This document shows positions 19,389 to 28,540 of a stretch of 64,000 nucleotides of DNA, piece by piece. The notes below the pieces were generated by a model that was not told where the DNA came from, did not search any database, and was given only the letters and a program-made list of their open reading frames with translations. This stretch comes from Tersicoccus mangrovi (lineage in GTDB: Bacteria; Actinomycetota; Actinomycetes; Actinomycetales; Micrococcaceae): the NCBI RefSeq assembly GCF_036881825.1, contig NZ_JBAJMW010000001.1, forward strand, positions 62,001 to 126,000, read 5' to 3'. The stretch's first letter is position 1, and each line of letters begins with the position of its first letter. The position numbers and the translations under genes were made by a program.

Positions 19389-19930
19389 CACCCCAGCCCG
19401 AACAACCGGCACCGAACCTGGGCCAGAGTGCGACAGCCCGGTCACACAGCGCCGCGAACGGGCTCCGCAGCAGGCACCACGACGCCGCCAGCAACCGCCG
19501 CACCCCAGCCCGAACAACCGGCACCGAACCTGGGCCAGAGTGCGACAGCCCGGTCACACAGCGCCGCGAACGGGCTCCGCAGCAGGCACCACGACGCCGC
19601 CAGCAACCGCCGCACCCCAGCCCGAACAACCGGCACCGAACCTGGGCCAGAGTGCGACAGCCCGGTCACACAGCGCCGCGAACGGGCTCCGCAGCAGGCA
19701 CCACGACGCCGCCAGCAACCGCCGCACCCCAGCCCGAACAACCGGCACCGAACCTGGGCCAGAGTGCGACAGCCCGGTCACACAGCGCCGCGAACGGGCT
19801 GCGCTGCAGGCACCACACCGCCACCAGGAACCACCGCACTCCAGCCCGAACAACCGGCACCGAACCTGGGCCAGAGTGCTCCAGCCCGGTCACGCGGCGC
19901 CGCAACCGGGCTCCGCTGCGGCCGCGGCGT
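19389..19930. repeat. 112-bp tandem repeat array, about five units
   Basis: Units begin at 19389, 19501, 19613, 19725 and 19837, with an exact 112-bp period each time (anchor CACCCCAGCCCG or a near copy). The first three are nearly identical, the fourth changes near its end and the fifth is diverged and partial. Each unit holds an AGCCCG/CGGGCT dyad (19435-19440 with 19459-19464 in the first). The array fills the 592-bp gap between convergent selD and nrfD-like genes. The period is not a multiple of three and no common reading frame persists, so it is non-coding. Confidence 0.9.
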
Positions 19931-19942
19931 CGAGGAGCCGCG

Positions 19943-21061
19943 TCAGCCGACGGTCGTGATGGCGTCGTGCGTGATGCCGGCCGCGCGCCGTGCCTCGAGC
20001 CGGCGCTTCTGCGGCTCGATCGTGTAACGCGGATCTTTCGCGGAGGCGATGCCGGCGTGGAGCGTCGCGAAGCGGGTCAGGGCGGAGGCGGTCAGCAGGG
20101 CCGTACCGGACAGGACAGCGGCGATGCGGCTGCGCCCGGCGAGCAGGGTGCCGGCCGCGCCGGCGATGACGAGCCGCTCACTCCACTCGAGCATGGTGCC
20201 GGGTGCGCCCTGCCGCAGCGGTTCGGCCGCGACCGGGTCCATCCGCGCCTTCATGGTCCGCACCGCGGTGATGTCCCCCGCGACGCCGAGCAGCGCGAAG
20301 ATCCGGGCGGGACCCGCCTCGGCGACCGGGGTGGTGATCATCGCCAGGCCGCCCGAGGCGAGGGCCGCCGAGCTGACGAAGACGAAGGGCAGCTCGTGGC
20401 GGGCGTCGTTCCAGGTGGGGGTCGCGGTGTCGGCCAGCAGGACGGCGGTGTAGGCCGCGAGCGGGCCACCGAACACGGCGGCCTCGACACCGGCCGGGGC
20501 CTCGACGGCGCGCAGGACGCGACGCAGCGGACCCAACGGGAGCCGGTTGCCGGTCAGCCGGTCCACCTCGGAGGCAGCGGCGACACCGATGCCCGCGCCG
20601 AACGCGCTGAGGATCCAGGAACCGACGCTCATCGGCGAGGTCACCTTGAAGGTGCGCAGCATGTTGAGGAACCGCTCGGGCCGGCCGAGGTCACGCACCA
20701 GGGCGACACCGCCGACGACGACGGCGCCGAGCGCGCCGAGCCGGGCGTTGCGGCGCAGGGCCTCCCGCCCGGTCAGCTGGCCGCCGAGGGCGAGCAGACC
20801 GGAACCGCCCGCGACCCCGCCGAGGAACAGGTAGGCGGCGACGTCGTCACCCCACGGTGCCGGCTTGACGACCGGGCGGCCGTAGTACGACGTGAACTCG
20901 GCGTCGGGCACCATCGACATCTCGCGGTTGCCCTCGGACCCGCCCCGCCGACCGGCGCGGTCATACGACTGCCGGTCCGCCGGACGGTCACCGCCGCGCC
21001 GGGCGCGACGACCGCGGGACGGCTCGGGCGGGCGGTAGCTGTCGTAGACGGACGTGGTCAT
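19943..21061 (-). CDS. NrfD/PsrC-family membrane subunit of formate dehydrogenase
   Basis: 372 residues. About 90 N-terminal residues are hydrophilic and Arg-rich, followed by eight or so hydrophobic helices typical of NrfD (PAPWGDDVAAYLFLGGVAGGSGLLALGG; LVRDLGRPERFLNMLRTFKVTSPMSVGSW). NrfD proteins exchange electrons with the quinone pool without haem. The ATG at 21061 overlaps the fdhB stop, so it is the third gene of the fdhA-fdhB-nrfD operon. It likely anchors the enzyme in the membrane. Confidence 0.88.
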   Translation of the reverse strand: MTTSVYDSYRPPEPSRGRRARRGGDRPADRQSYDRAGRRGGSEGNREMSMVPDAEFTSYYGRPVVKPAPWGDDVAAYLFLGGVAGGSGLLALGGQLTGREALRRNARLGALGAVVVGGVALVRDLGRPERFLNMLRTFKVTSPMSVGSWILSAFGAGIGVAAASEVDRLTGNRLPLGPLRRVLRAVEAPAGVEAAVFGGPLAAYTAVLLADTATPTWNDARHELPFVFVSSAALASGGLAMITTPVAEAGPARIFALLGVAGDITAVRTMKARMDPVAAEPLRQGAPGTMLEWSERLVIAGAAGTLLAGRSRIAAVLSGTALLTASALTRFATLHAGIASAKDPRYTIEPQKRRLEARRAAGITHDAITTVG

Positions 21062-22104
21062 CGGCGGCCTCCCAGGAACGCCACGGCGGTCGCGGCGAGC
21101 ATGCCGACCACGGCCACCCCGGCACGCTTGTACATCTGCGGCAGGTCCGCGGTGGGCACCCGCGGGTCCGGCGGCAGGCCGTAGACCTCGGGCTCGTCGA
21201 GCAGGAGGAAGACGGAGCCGGTACCGCCGACGCCGTCGAGCTCGTTCGCTCCGTAGAGCCGCGCCTCGGTGCGCCCCTCGGCGTGCAGCTGGGCCACCCG
21301 GTCGCGGGCGGTGGCGACCATGTCGTCGTGGTCGCCGTACTTGATGGACGTGGTCGGGCACGCCTGGGCGCACGCCGGGGTCTGGTCGTCGACCATGCGG
21401 TCGTAGCACAGGGTGCACTTCTGGGCGACGCCGCCCTTGGGCTTCTCGCCCGGCGTCGCGACGCGGGTCGACGCCTTCTTCCCGACCCGCTTCTTCAGCT
21501 CCTCCGGCGGGCCGCTGCGGTCCCCGGCGACCAGGACGGTACCGTCCTCGCGCCGTTCGATGACGCCGAACGGGCAGCCGGCCACGCACGTGCCGCACCC
21601 GTTGCAGACGTCGTCCTGGACGACGACGCTGCCGTACTCGGTGCGGAAGAGCGCACCCGTGGGGCACACGTCCAGGCACCCGGCGTGCGTGCAGTGCTTG
21701 CACACGTCCGAGGACATGAGCCAGCGGAACTGCTCCGTGTTCGGAGGTGCGGTCTCACTCGTCGTCGCCATGGACGGCGTCGACGGCGGCGGCCCGACCC
21801 GCGGCATGCCCAGCGAGACGAGGGCGCGCCCGGACTCGCGGGCCTTCTCGATCTGCTCGGTGCCCTGCTCGACGAACGCGACGTGGCGCCACGTGCTCGC
21901 GCCGAGGCCACCGGTGTTGTCGTACGAGTGGCCGGAGAGCTCCAGCTGCCCGTCCTGCGGGTTGTGGTTCCACTCCTTGCACGCGACCTCGCAGGCCTTG
22001 CAGCCGATGCAGATCGAGGTGTCGGTGAAGAACCCCCGGCGGTCGTGCACGTGCTCCCAGTGCGCGTCGACGGCGGGATTCGCCGGTCCGGCCAGCTGGC
22101 CCAT
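21058..22104 (-). CDS. fdhB: Formate dehydrogenase iron-sulfur (beta) subunit
   Basis: 348 residues with four ferredoxin-type cysteine clusters: CIGCKACEVACKEWN near residue 32, CKHCTHAGCLDVCPTG, CNGCGTCVAGCPFG, and CTLC ... CAQACPTTSIK. This is the pattern of FdnH-like four-[4Fe-4S] subunits. The C-terminus has one hydrophobic helix (VAVVGMLAATAVAFLGG) that could anchor it. It passes electrons from FdhA to the NrfD subunit. Its start overlaps the fdhA stop and its stop overlaps the nrfD start. Confidence 0.93.
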   Translation of the reverse strand: MGQLAGPANPAVDAHWEHVHDRRGFFTDTSICIGCKACEVACKEWNHNPQDGQLELSGHSYDNTGGLGASTWRHVAFVEQGTEQIEKARESGRALVSLGMPRVGPPPSTPSMATTSETAPPNTEQFRWLMSSDVCKHCTHAGCLDVCPTGALFRTEYGSVVVQDDVCNGCGTCVAGCPFGVIERREDGTVLVAGDRSGPPEELKKRVGKKASTRVATPGEKPKGGVAQKCTLCYDRMVDDQTPACAQACPTTSIKYGDHDDMVATARDRVAQLHAEGRTEARLYGANELDGVGGTGSVFLLLDEPEVYGLPPDPRVPTADLPQMYKRAGVAVVGMLAATAVAFLGGRR

Positions 22105-25100
22105 CAGTCCTCCTTCGCCGCGGCGACGTTCGGTTTCTCTTCGCCGGAACCGTCCGGGCCGGGCACCCGGTGCGGACGCGTGATCCGCTCGTTGCCGGTC
22201 TCGGTCGACACCCCGGCGCGGGCACGGTACTCGTCGATCAGTTCGAGCAGCGCCGGTCCGCGCGGTCGCCGCCCGGGCCGGATGTCGCAGGTCGAGACCT
22301 TCGAGTCCTGGATCTGCGTGTTCGCGTCCAGGGTGATGCCCAGCAGGTCGTTCGCACCGTCACCGACCACGACTGCTCCCGTGCCGCCCGTGCCCCAGTG
22401 GTAGGGCAGGCCGATCTGGTGGACCGTGTGGTCCTGGATCTGCAGGGGCTTCATCCGGTCGGTCACCAGCACGCGTGCCTCGATCGCGGCGCGCGGGGAG
22501 ACGAGAGTCGCCCATCCACCGTTCTCGAGGCCGCGCTCGGCGGCCAGCTCGGGCGAGACCTCGCAGAACATCTCCGGCTGCAGTTCCGACAGGTACGGCA
22601 GCCAGCGGCTCATGCCGCCGGCCGTGTGGTGCTCGGTCAGCCGGTACGTGGTGAAGACGTACGGGTACACCTCGGCGCCCGCGTCCGTTCCGCTCGGCGC
22701 GCTCAGATTGTCCTCGCGCGGGAACAGCACCCGCGACGGGTCGCGCTGCTGCGGGTAGAGCGCGTTGACGACCGGCGATTCCTGCGGCTCGTAGTGCGTC
22801 GGCAGCGGCCCGTCGAGCATGCCCTTGGGCGCGAACAGCCAGCCCTTGCCGTCGGCCTGCATGATGAACGGGTCGTCTCCCGAGAGCGCCTCGGGGCCGC
22901 CGACCTCAGGGTCGGGGCGGCTGCTGGGCGCGAGGTTCGGCGGGAAGTCCGGGACGTCGTCGCCGGTCCACTTCCCCTGCTCCTCGTCCCACCAGACATA
23001 CCGCTTGCGCTCGCTCCACGGCTTGCCGTCCGGATCCGCGGACGCCCGGTTGTACAGGACGCGGCGGTTCGCCGGCCACGCCCAGCCCCAGTCGAGGGCC
23101 GCGGGGCCCTGCTCGCGGCCGGGCTTGCGGCTGGCGGCGTGGTTGACGCCGTCCGCGTACACGCCGGTGTAGATCCAGCAGCCTCCGGCGGTCGACCCGT
23201 CGGCCTTCATCTCCGTGTAGGCGGACAGCGGCTTGCCGGCGTCGGGTCCCGTGAGGTGGCGGCCGTTGATCTCGGCCAGCACCGACTCGGGATCGGTCTC
23301 CCCGTGCTCGTCCTTCGGGTAGTCCCACGTCAGGTCCAGCAGCGGACGATCCCGCTCGTCGGTCGACCCGGCGAGGCGCTCCCGCAGCCGCACCCCGAGC
23401 TCGTGGAAGAACTCGAGCTCGCTCTGGCAGTCCCCCGGCGGGGCGACGGCCTGGTGGCGCCACTGCAGCAGGCGCTGTGTCTGGGTGAACGAGCCGGCCT
23501 TCTCGACGTGGCTCGCGGCGGGCAGGAAGAACACCTCGGTCTCGATGTCCTCGGTACGCAGCTCGCCCGTGGCGATCTCCGGGCCGTCCTTCCACCAGGT
23601 GGCCGACTCGATGAGGCTCAGGTCGCGCACGACGAGCCACTTCAGGTGGGACATCGCCATCCGCTGCATGCGCCCGTTGGAGGAGCCCACCGCCGGGTTC
23701 TGGCCGAGGATGAAGTACCCGTCCACCTTGTCGTCGAGCATGGCTGTGAGCGTCTGGTACGTACCGTGCGCCCCGGTCAGCCGCGGCAGGTAGTCGAAGG
23801 CCCAGTTGTTCTCCTCCGTCGCCGCGTCGCCCCACCACGCCTTGAGCAGGCTGATGGTGTACGCGTCCGCGTTGCCCCAGAAGCCCTTCTGCTTCTTGGT
23901 GTGGATGGCGGAGAGGTAGTCGTCGAAGGTGTCGTGCGTGCCGGCGCTCGGCATCGGCAGGTAGCCGGGCAGCAGGTTGAACAGCGTCGGGATGTCCGTG
24001 GACCCCTGGATGCTGGCGTGACCGCGCAGCGCCATGATGCCGCCGCCGGGACGCCCGATGTTGCCCAGGAGCAGCTGCAGGATCGCCGCGGTGCGGATGT
24101 ACTGCGCGCCCGTGCCGTGCTGGGTCCAGCCGACGGCGTACGCGAAGCACGTGGTCCGGTCGCGGTTCGAGTTCTCCGTGATCGCCTTCGCCAGGTACGC
24201 GAAGTCCTCCGGGGCGATGCCGCACAACTGCTGCACCATCTCGGGGGTGTACCGGGCGTAGTGCCGCTTGAGGATCTGGAAGACGGTGAACGGATTCTCC
24301 AGGGTGTCGTCCCGCTGGGCGTCGGTGGCGTCCAGCGGCGGACCGCCGCTGCCGTGCTCGTCACCGGCCGCGCGGGCGGACGCCTTGGAGCCGTGCGTGT
24401 CGCCTGCCGCGGACCCGTCACCGTCGCTGGAGTCGCCGTCGGCGTACGCCCAGGTCGTCGTGTCGTAGTGACCGGTCTCCGGGTCGATGCCGGAGAACAG
24501 GCCACCGAGGTCCTCGGCGTCGCGGTAGTCGCTGTTCACGATCGTCGCGGCGTTCGTGTAGGCGAGCACGTACTCCTTGAACCACAGGTCGTTGGAGAGC
24601 ACGTGGTTGATCAGCGCGCCGAGCAGCACGATGTCCGAGCCGGCACGGATCGGCACGTGCTTGTCAGCGACCGCCGACGTGCGCGTGAAGCGCGGGTCGA
24701 CGTGGATCACCTTCGCGCCGCGCGCCTTCGCCTCGGCGACCCACTGGAATCCCACGGGATGGCACTCGGCCATGTTGGATCCCTGGATCACGATGCAGTC
24801 GGCGTTGGCCATGTCCTGCAGACTCTGCGTGGCACCGCCACGTCCGAACGAGGTTCCCAGACTGGGAACCGTGGAGGAGTGTCAAATACGCGCCTGGTTC
24901 TCGACCTGGATGGCTCCGGCCGCAGTGAAGAGCTTCTTGATCAGATAGTTCTCTTCGTTGTCCAGCGTCGCTCCTCCGAGGGAGGCGATGCCCATGGTGC
25001 GGCGGACCTTCCGGCCCTGGTCGTCGGTGTCCTCCCAGCCCTTGCGGCGGGCTTCGAGGAACCGGTCGGTGATCATGTCGACGGCGGTGGCCAGGTCCAG

Positions 25101-25448
25101 GTTCTGCCACTCGGTGGCCCGGGGAGCCCGGTAGAGAACCGTCGTCTGCCGGCCGATGGAGTTGACGAGCTGCTCGCTGGCCGAGCCCTTGGGGCAGAGC
25201 CGGCCGCGCGAGATCGGCGAATCCGGGTCACCCTCGATCTGGACGACCTTCTCGTCCTTGACGAAGACCCGCTGGCCGCAGCCGACCGCGCAGTACGGGC
25301 AGACGCTCTGCACCACCCGATCGGCCGTCGTCGTGCGGGGCTTGAGAGTCTCCGTGCGCGGGGAGGTCACGGCCGGCCCACGGCCGAACCAGTCGCCGGA
25401 GGCCAGCTGTCGGGCCGCCGGCCACCCCAGGAACTTGCGCGTCGCCAT
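22104..25448 (-). CDS. fdhA: Selenocysteine-containing formate dehydrogenase alpha subunit
   Basis: A molybdopterin (bis-MGD) enzyme that oxidises formate to CO2, 1114 residues when the in-frame TGA at 24882-24884 is read as Sec189. The [4Fe-4S] motif is C50-x2-C53-x3-C57 ... C85. The active site reads ENQARI-Sec-HSSTVPSLGTSFGRGG, the family sequence. A SECIS hairpin follows the TGA. The N-terminus has no twin-arginine signal, so a cytoplasmic catalytic side is likely. About 37 residues encoded at 24327-24437 form a low-complexity Gly/Asp/Ser/Ala insert. The downstream part is not a separate gene. fdhB and nrfD follow with overlaps. Confidence 0.95.
24852..24870 (-). promoter_or_regulatory. 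SECIS hairpin of fdhA
   Basis: On the minus strand, GGTTCCC-AGTCT-GGGAACC forms a perfect 7-bp stem with a 5-base loop that begins 11 bases after the Sec TGA. This matches the distance and a G/U-containing loop of bacterial SECIS elements such as that of E. coli fdhF. SelB binding is expected but not shown. Confidence 0.9.
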
Positions 25449-25612
25449 GCTGCGAGGCTAGCCCATGTCAGTCCGCGATAGCGAGTCGATCGTCAGCAGC
25501 CTTGTGACCGTGTCGGCGCAGCGTCTCGGCGCCCCCGTCGGACGGCCGTCGACGGCCCCGCACCCCTTCCGGCGCCGGGCCGCCTCCCGTGCCCGCCCGC
25601 TAGGGTGACGGC

Positions 25613-26410
25613 ATGCCCGAGGGTGATTCCGTCTACCGCCTCGCGGCGCGATTGCGCGCCGGCCTCGACGGCGCCCGGCTCGCCGGTGGAGAGCTGCGCG
25701 GCGGGCGCGCGGCAGGCACCCGCCTCGCCGGCGTCACCGTGCTCGGCCACGACACCCACGGCAAGCACCTGCTCACCCGGTTCGACTCCGGGGACACCCT
25801 CCATACCCACCTGCGGATGACCGGGTCCTGGACCGTCACCGGCCCCGGCAAGCGGCTGCCGCGGCGGATGGACCCGGACGTGCGCGTGCGGATGCAGACC
25901 GCGTCCGGGGCGACGGCGTGGGGCGTCGGCATCCCCGTCGTCGAGCTGGTGCCCACCCGCGAGGAGCACCGTGTGGTCGGCCATCTGGGGCCCGATCCGC
26001 TGCGCGCCGACTGGGACCCGGCCGAGGCGCAGCGGCGCCTGGGCGCGGACCCGGCCCGGCCCGTGGTCGCGGCCCTGCTGGACCAGCGCCTCGTCGCCGG
26101 TCTCGGCAATCTCTGGGCCAACGAGCTGTGCTTCCTGCGCGGCCTGTTCCCGTGGCGCCCCGTCGGCGACATCGACGTCGCCGCCCTGATCGCGACGGCG
26201 GCCACCACCCTGCACTCCTCGGCGACCGTGCCCGGACTGTTCCAGACCACCACCGGCGTCACCCGCCGCGGCGAGCGGCACTGGGTGGCCGGCCGCGCCC
26301 ACCGGCCCTGCCTGCGCTGCGGCACGCTCGTCCGGGTGCGCGCCGAGGTGGCCGGGGACCCGGAGCAACGGCGCACCTGGTGGTGCCCGCGCTGCCAGCC
26401 GGAGCCCTGA
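25613..26410 (+). CDS. nei2: Endonuclease VIII-like DNA glycosylase Nei2
   Basis: Excises oxidised bases and nicks the abasic site. 265 residues. It begins MPEGDSV, with catalytic P2 and E3 after Met removal. The central region has GLGNLWANELCFLRG (H2TH) and the C-terminus a zinc finger (C-LRC ... CPRC). The MPEGD start marks Nei rather than Fpg (MPELPE). It stands alone, convergent with the monooxygenase. Confidence 0.9.
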   Translation: MPEGDSVYRLAARLRAGLDGARLAGGELRGGRAAGTRLAGVTVLGHDTHGKHLLTRFDSGDTLHTHLRMTGSWTVTGPGKRLPRRMDPDVRVRMQTASGATAWGVGIPVVELVPTREEHRVVGHLGPDPLRADWDPAEAQRRLGADPARPVVAALLDQRLVAGLGNLWANELCFLRGLFPWRPVGDIDVAALIATAATTLHSSATVPGLFQTTTGVTRRGERHWVAGRAHRPCLRCGTLVRVRAEVAGDPEQRRTWWCPRCQPEP

Positions 26411-26437
26411 TCCCTGAGCCCTGCCCCTCGATCACGA

Positions 26438-26470
26438 CGAGGGCCCCACCCGGAACGGTGCGGGCCCTCG
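26438..26470. terminator. Hairpin terminator between nei2 and monooxygenase
   Basis: CGAGGGCCC (26438-26446) and GGGCCCTCG (26462-26470) form a perfect 9-bp stem in the gap between two convergent genes. Confidence 0.65.
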
Positions 26471-26483
26471 AGGTGGAACGGGC

Positions 26484-28379
26484 TCAGGCGCGGCTCACGG
26501 CCCGCCCGAGGATCGGCGCGAAGAACGCCCCCAGCTCCTCCGTCGCCGTCAGTGGCAGCACCGCGGCCACGTACTGGTCGGGACGGACGACCACGACGAC
26601 GCCGCCGCGATCCAGGCCGCGTTCCTCCCAGATGTCCGCCTTCGGGCTGACGCCGAAGACCTTCGACAGGTCGGTCAGGGCGAACGGGCCGACGTGCGGG
26701 CGGAAGGCGGCGGGGACGGCGTTGATGTCGATCGCCGAGTGCGGCTGCTGGTAGATCACCTTGACGTCGAACCACGCGTCGAGGTCGGCGCCCTCCGGGG
26801 TGGCCGCGAGGGGCGACTCCGAGGCGGTGACGAGCCATTGGGACAGGTCCGCCACGGGCCCGTCCGCGCCGGCGGGAGCCTCGTCGGCGAACACATAGAT
26901 CCGCCAGCGCCCGTCGGCACGGGCGAGGTGGCCCAGCTGCACCGGGTTCGTGTCGCACACGCGCACGGCGGCGGCCGACTTGAAGCGCTTGCCCACGGGG
27001 AAACCCGCGGCCCGCTCCTGGTGGGCGGCCTCGCCCGTGATGAGCGAGGGCGTGTACTCGGTCATGAACCCGGCGGGGAACTCGGCGGTGCGGACGTAGA
27101 AGTCCTCGAGCTCGTCCGGGTCGGCGAAGTCCTCGGGCTTCTTCGCCATCAGCGTCGACCATTCCTTGTCGAAGTCGATGAGGTTCCTGGCCACGACCTG
27201 CCGCTCGGCGGAGTAGGTGGACAGCAGGCTCTCGGGGCTGCGGCCCTCGAGCACGTGGCCGAGCTTCCAGGCGATGTTGAAGCCGTCCTGCATCGAGACG
27301 TTCATGCCCTGGCCGGCCTTGGCACTGTGGGTGTGGCAGGCGTCGCCGGTGATGAAGACGCGCGGGGTGCGCGTGCCCACCGACTCGGGCAGCAGGTCGT
27401 CGAAGCGGTCCGTGAGCCGGTGGCCCACCTCGTAGACGCTGTGCCAGGCCACGTCGCGGACCTCGACGGTGTACGGGTGCATGATCTCGTTGGCCCGGCG
27501 GATGATCTCCTCGATCGGCGTCTTCCGCACGGCGCCCGCGTTGTCGACGGGCACCTCGCCGAGGTCGACGTACATGCGGAACAGGAAGCCGCCCTCGCGC
27601 GGGATGAGCAGGATGGAGCCGCCGGTGTGCGACTGGATGGCGCACTTGGTGCGGATGTCGGGGAAGTCGGTCTCGGCGAGCACGTCCATGACGCCCCACG
27701 CGTGGTTGGCGGCGTCCCCGGCCAGGGTGCAGCCGATCGACTCGCGGACTTTGCTGCGCGCGCCGTCGCACCCGATGACGTACTTGGCGCGGACGGTGCG
27801 CTCCTGGCCCTCGCGGGCGCCGACCCCGGCGAGCGTGACGGTCACCGGCCGCTCGCCCTCGTCGGCGACGGTGAGGCCGCGGAAGTCCCAGCCGTAGTCC
27901 GGGGTCAGCCGGGTCGGGGCGTTGGCCGCCACCTCGGCGAAGTAGTCCAGCACACGGGCCTGGTTGACGATCAGGTGGGGGAACTCGCTGATGCCGAACT
28001 CGTCGTCGACCGCGCGGCCGCCCCGCACGATGCGCGTCGGGTCGTCGGTGCCGGGCCGCCAGAAGTTCATCTCGGTGATCCAGTACGCCTCGGCGATGAT
28101 CCGCTCGGCGAAGCCGAACGCCTGGAACGTCTCGACGCTGCGGGCCTGGATGCCGTCGGCCTGACCGATGGCCAGCCGGCCCTCGCGGCGCTCGACCATC
28201 CGGGTGGTGATGCCGGGGAACTGCGCGAGCTGCGCGGCGGCGAGCATGCCGGCGGGCCCGGAGCCGACGATGAGGACGTCGACCTCGTCGGGCAGCTCCT
28301 CCGGCCGGTCGACGCCGACACCGGCGGCGGGCTGGATCCTCGGGTCACCCGAAACATAACCGTGGTGGTGGAACTGCAC
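26484..28379 (-). CDS. FAD-dependent aromatic hydroxylase, 3-hydroxybenzoate 4-monooxygenase-like
   Basis: A 631-residue flavoprotein monooxygenase of the phenol 2-monooxygenase/MobA family, using NADPH and O2 to hydroxylate an aromatic ring. The N-terminus MQFHHHGYVSGDPRIQPAAG is characteristic of MobA-type enzymes. The FAD motif VLIVGSGPAGMLAA is at about 35-48, with 'GDACHTHSAKAGQGMN' later and a C-terminal thioredoxin-like phenol hydroxylase domain. It is a lone catabolic gene. Two IclR/PcaR-type palindromes lie upstream at 28441-28475, so it is probably induced by an aromatic acid. The exact substrate is inferred. Confidence 0.85.
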   Translation of the reverse strand: MQFHHHGYVSGDPRIQPAAGVGVDRPEELPDEVDVLIVGSGPAGMLAAAQLAQFPGITTRMVERREGRLAIGQADGIQARSVETFQAFGFAERIIAEAYWITEMNFWRPGTDDPTRIVRGGRAVDDEFGISEFPHLIVNQARVLDYFAEVAANAPTRLTPDYGWDFRGLTVADEGERPVTVTLAGVGAREGQERTVRAKYVIGCDGARSKVRESIGCTLAGDAANHAWGVMDVLAETDFPDIRTKCAIQSHTGGSILLIPREGGFLFRMYVDLGEVPVDNAGAVRKTPIEEIIRRANEIMHPYTVEVRDVAWHSVYEVGHRLTDRFDDLLPESVGTRTPRVFITGDACHTHSAKAGQGMNVSMQDGFNIAWKLGHVLEGRSPESLLSTYSAERQVVARNLIDFDKEWSTLMAKKPEDFADPDELEDFYVRTAEFPAGFMTEYTPSLITGEAAHQERAAGFPVGKRFKSAAAVRVCDTNPVQLGHLARADGRWRIYVFADEAPAGADGPVADLSQWLVTASESPLAATPEGADLDAWFDVKVIYQQPHSAIDINAVPAAFRPHVGPFALTDLSKVFGVSPKADIWEERGLDRGGVVVVVRPDQYVAAVLPLTATEELGAFFAPILGRAVSRA

Positions 28380-28440
28380 GAGTTGACCTCACATCGTCGT
28401 GATCCTGCGCGACGGTATCCGCTCGAGCGGCACCTGCGCT

Positions 28441-28475
28441 GTTCGATAATCGAACACGTAATTCGATAACTGAAC
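28441..28475. promoter_or_regulatory. Tandem palindromes resembling IclR/PcaR operators
   Basis: GTTCGATAATCGAAC at 28441-28455 is a perfect palindrome. A degenerate copy, ATTCGATAACTGAAC, is at 28461-28475, 20 bp (two helical turns) away. This matches the 15-bp operator of IclR-family regulators such as PcaR and PobR. It lies about 62-96 bp upstream of the monooxygenase start. No IclR gene is nearby, so the regulator is presumably elsewhere. Confidence 0.65.
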
Positions 28476-28540
28476 ACGTGTGTTGACAGCAGCGTACGGA
28501 ACGATGACGTGGGTCACAAGAGGGAGCGCGTCGGCGCTGG

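Noticed and set aside
19389..19930. A CRISPR array or repeat protein
   Set aside because: Units are contiguous with no unique spacers, and the 112-bp period changes frame at each copy, so neither fits.
21062..21703. Longer start for the NrfD gene
   Set aside because: The upstream frame overlaps well-conserved fdhB and lacks family sequence; the ATG at 21061 has the typical 4-bp overlap.
24813..24881. fdhA as two separate genes or a frameshifted pseudogene
   Set aside because: Both halves are in one frame, the family sequence continues across the TGA, and a SECIS hairpin follows at the right distance together with complete sel genes nearby.
28441..28475. Operator of the neighbouring TetR regulator rather than an IclR-type protein
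   Set aside because: The TetR gene has its own unrelated dyad at 29264-29288, and the 15-bp motif matches IclR-family sites; binding by TetR is not excluded but less likely.
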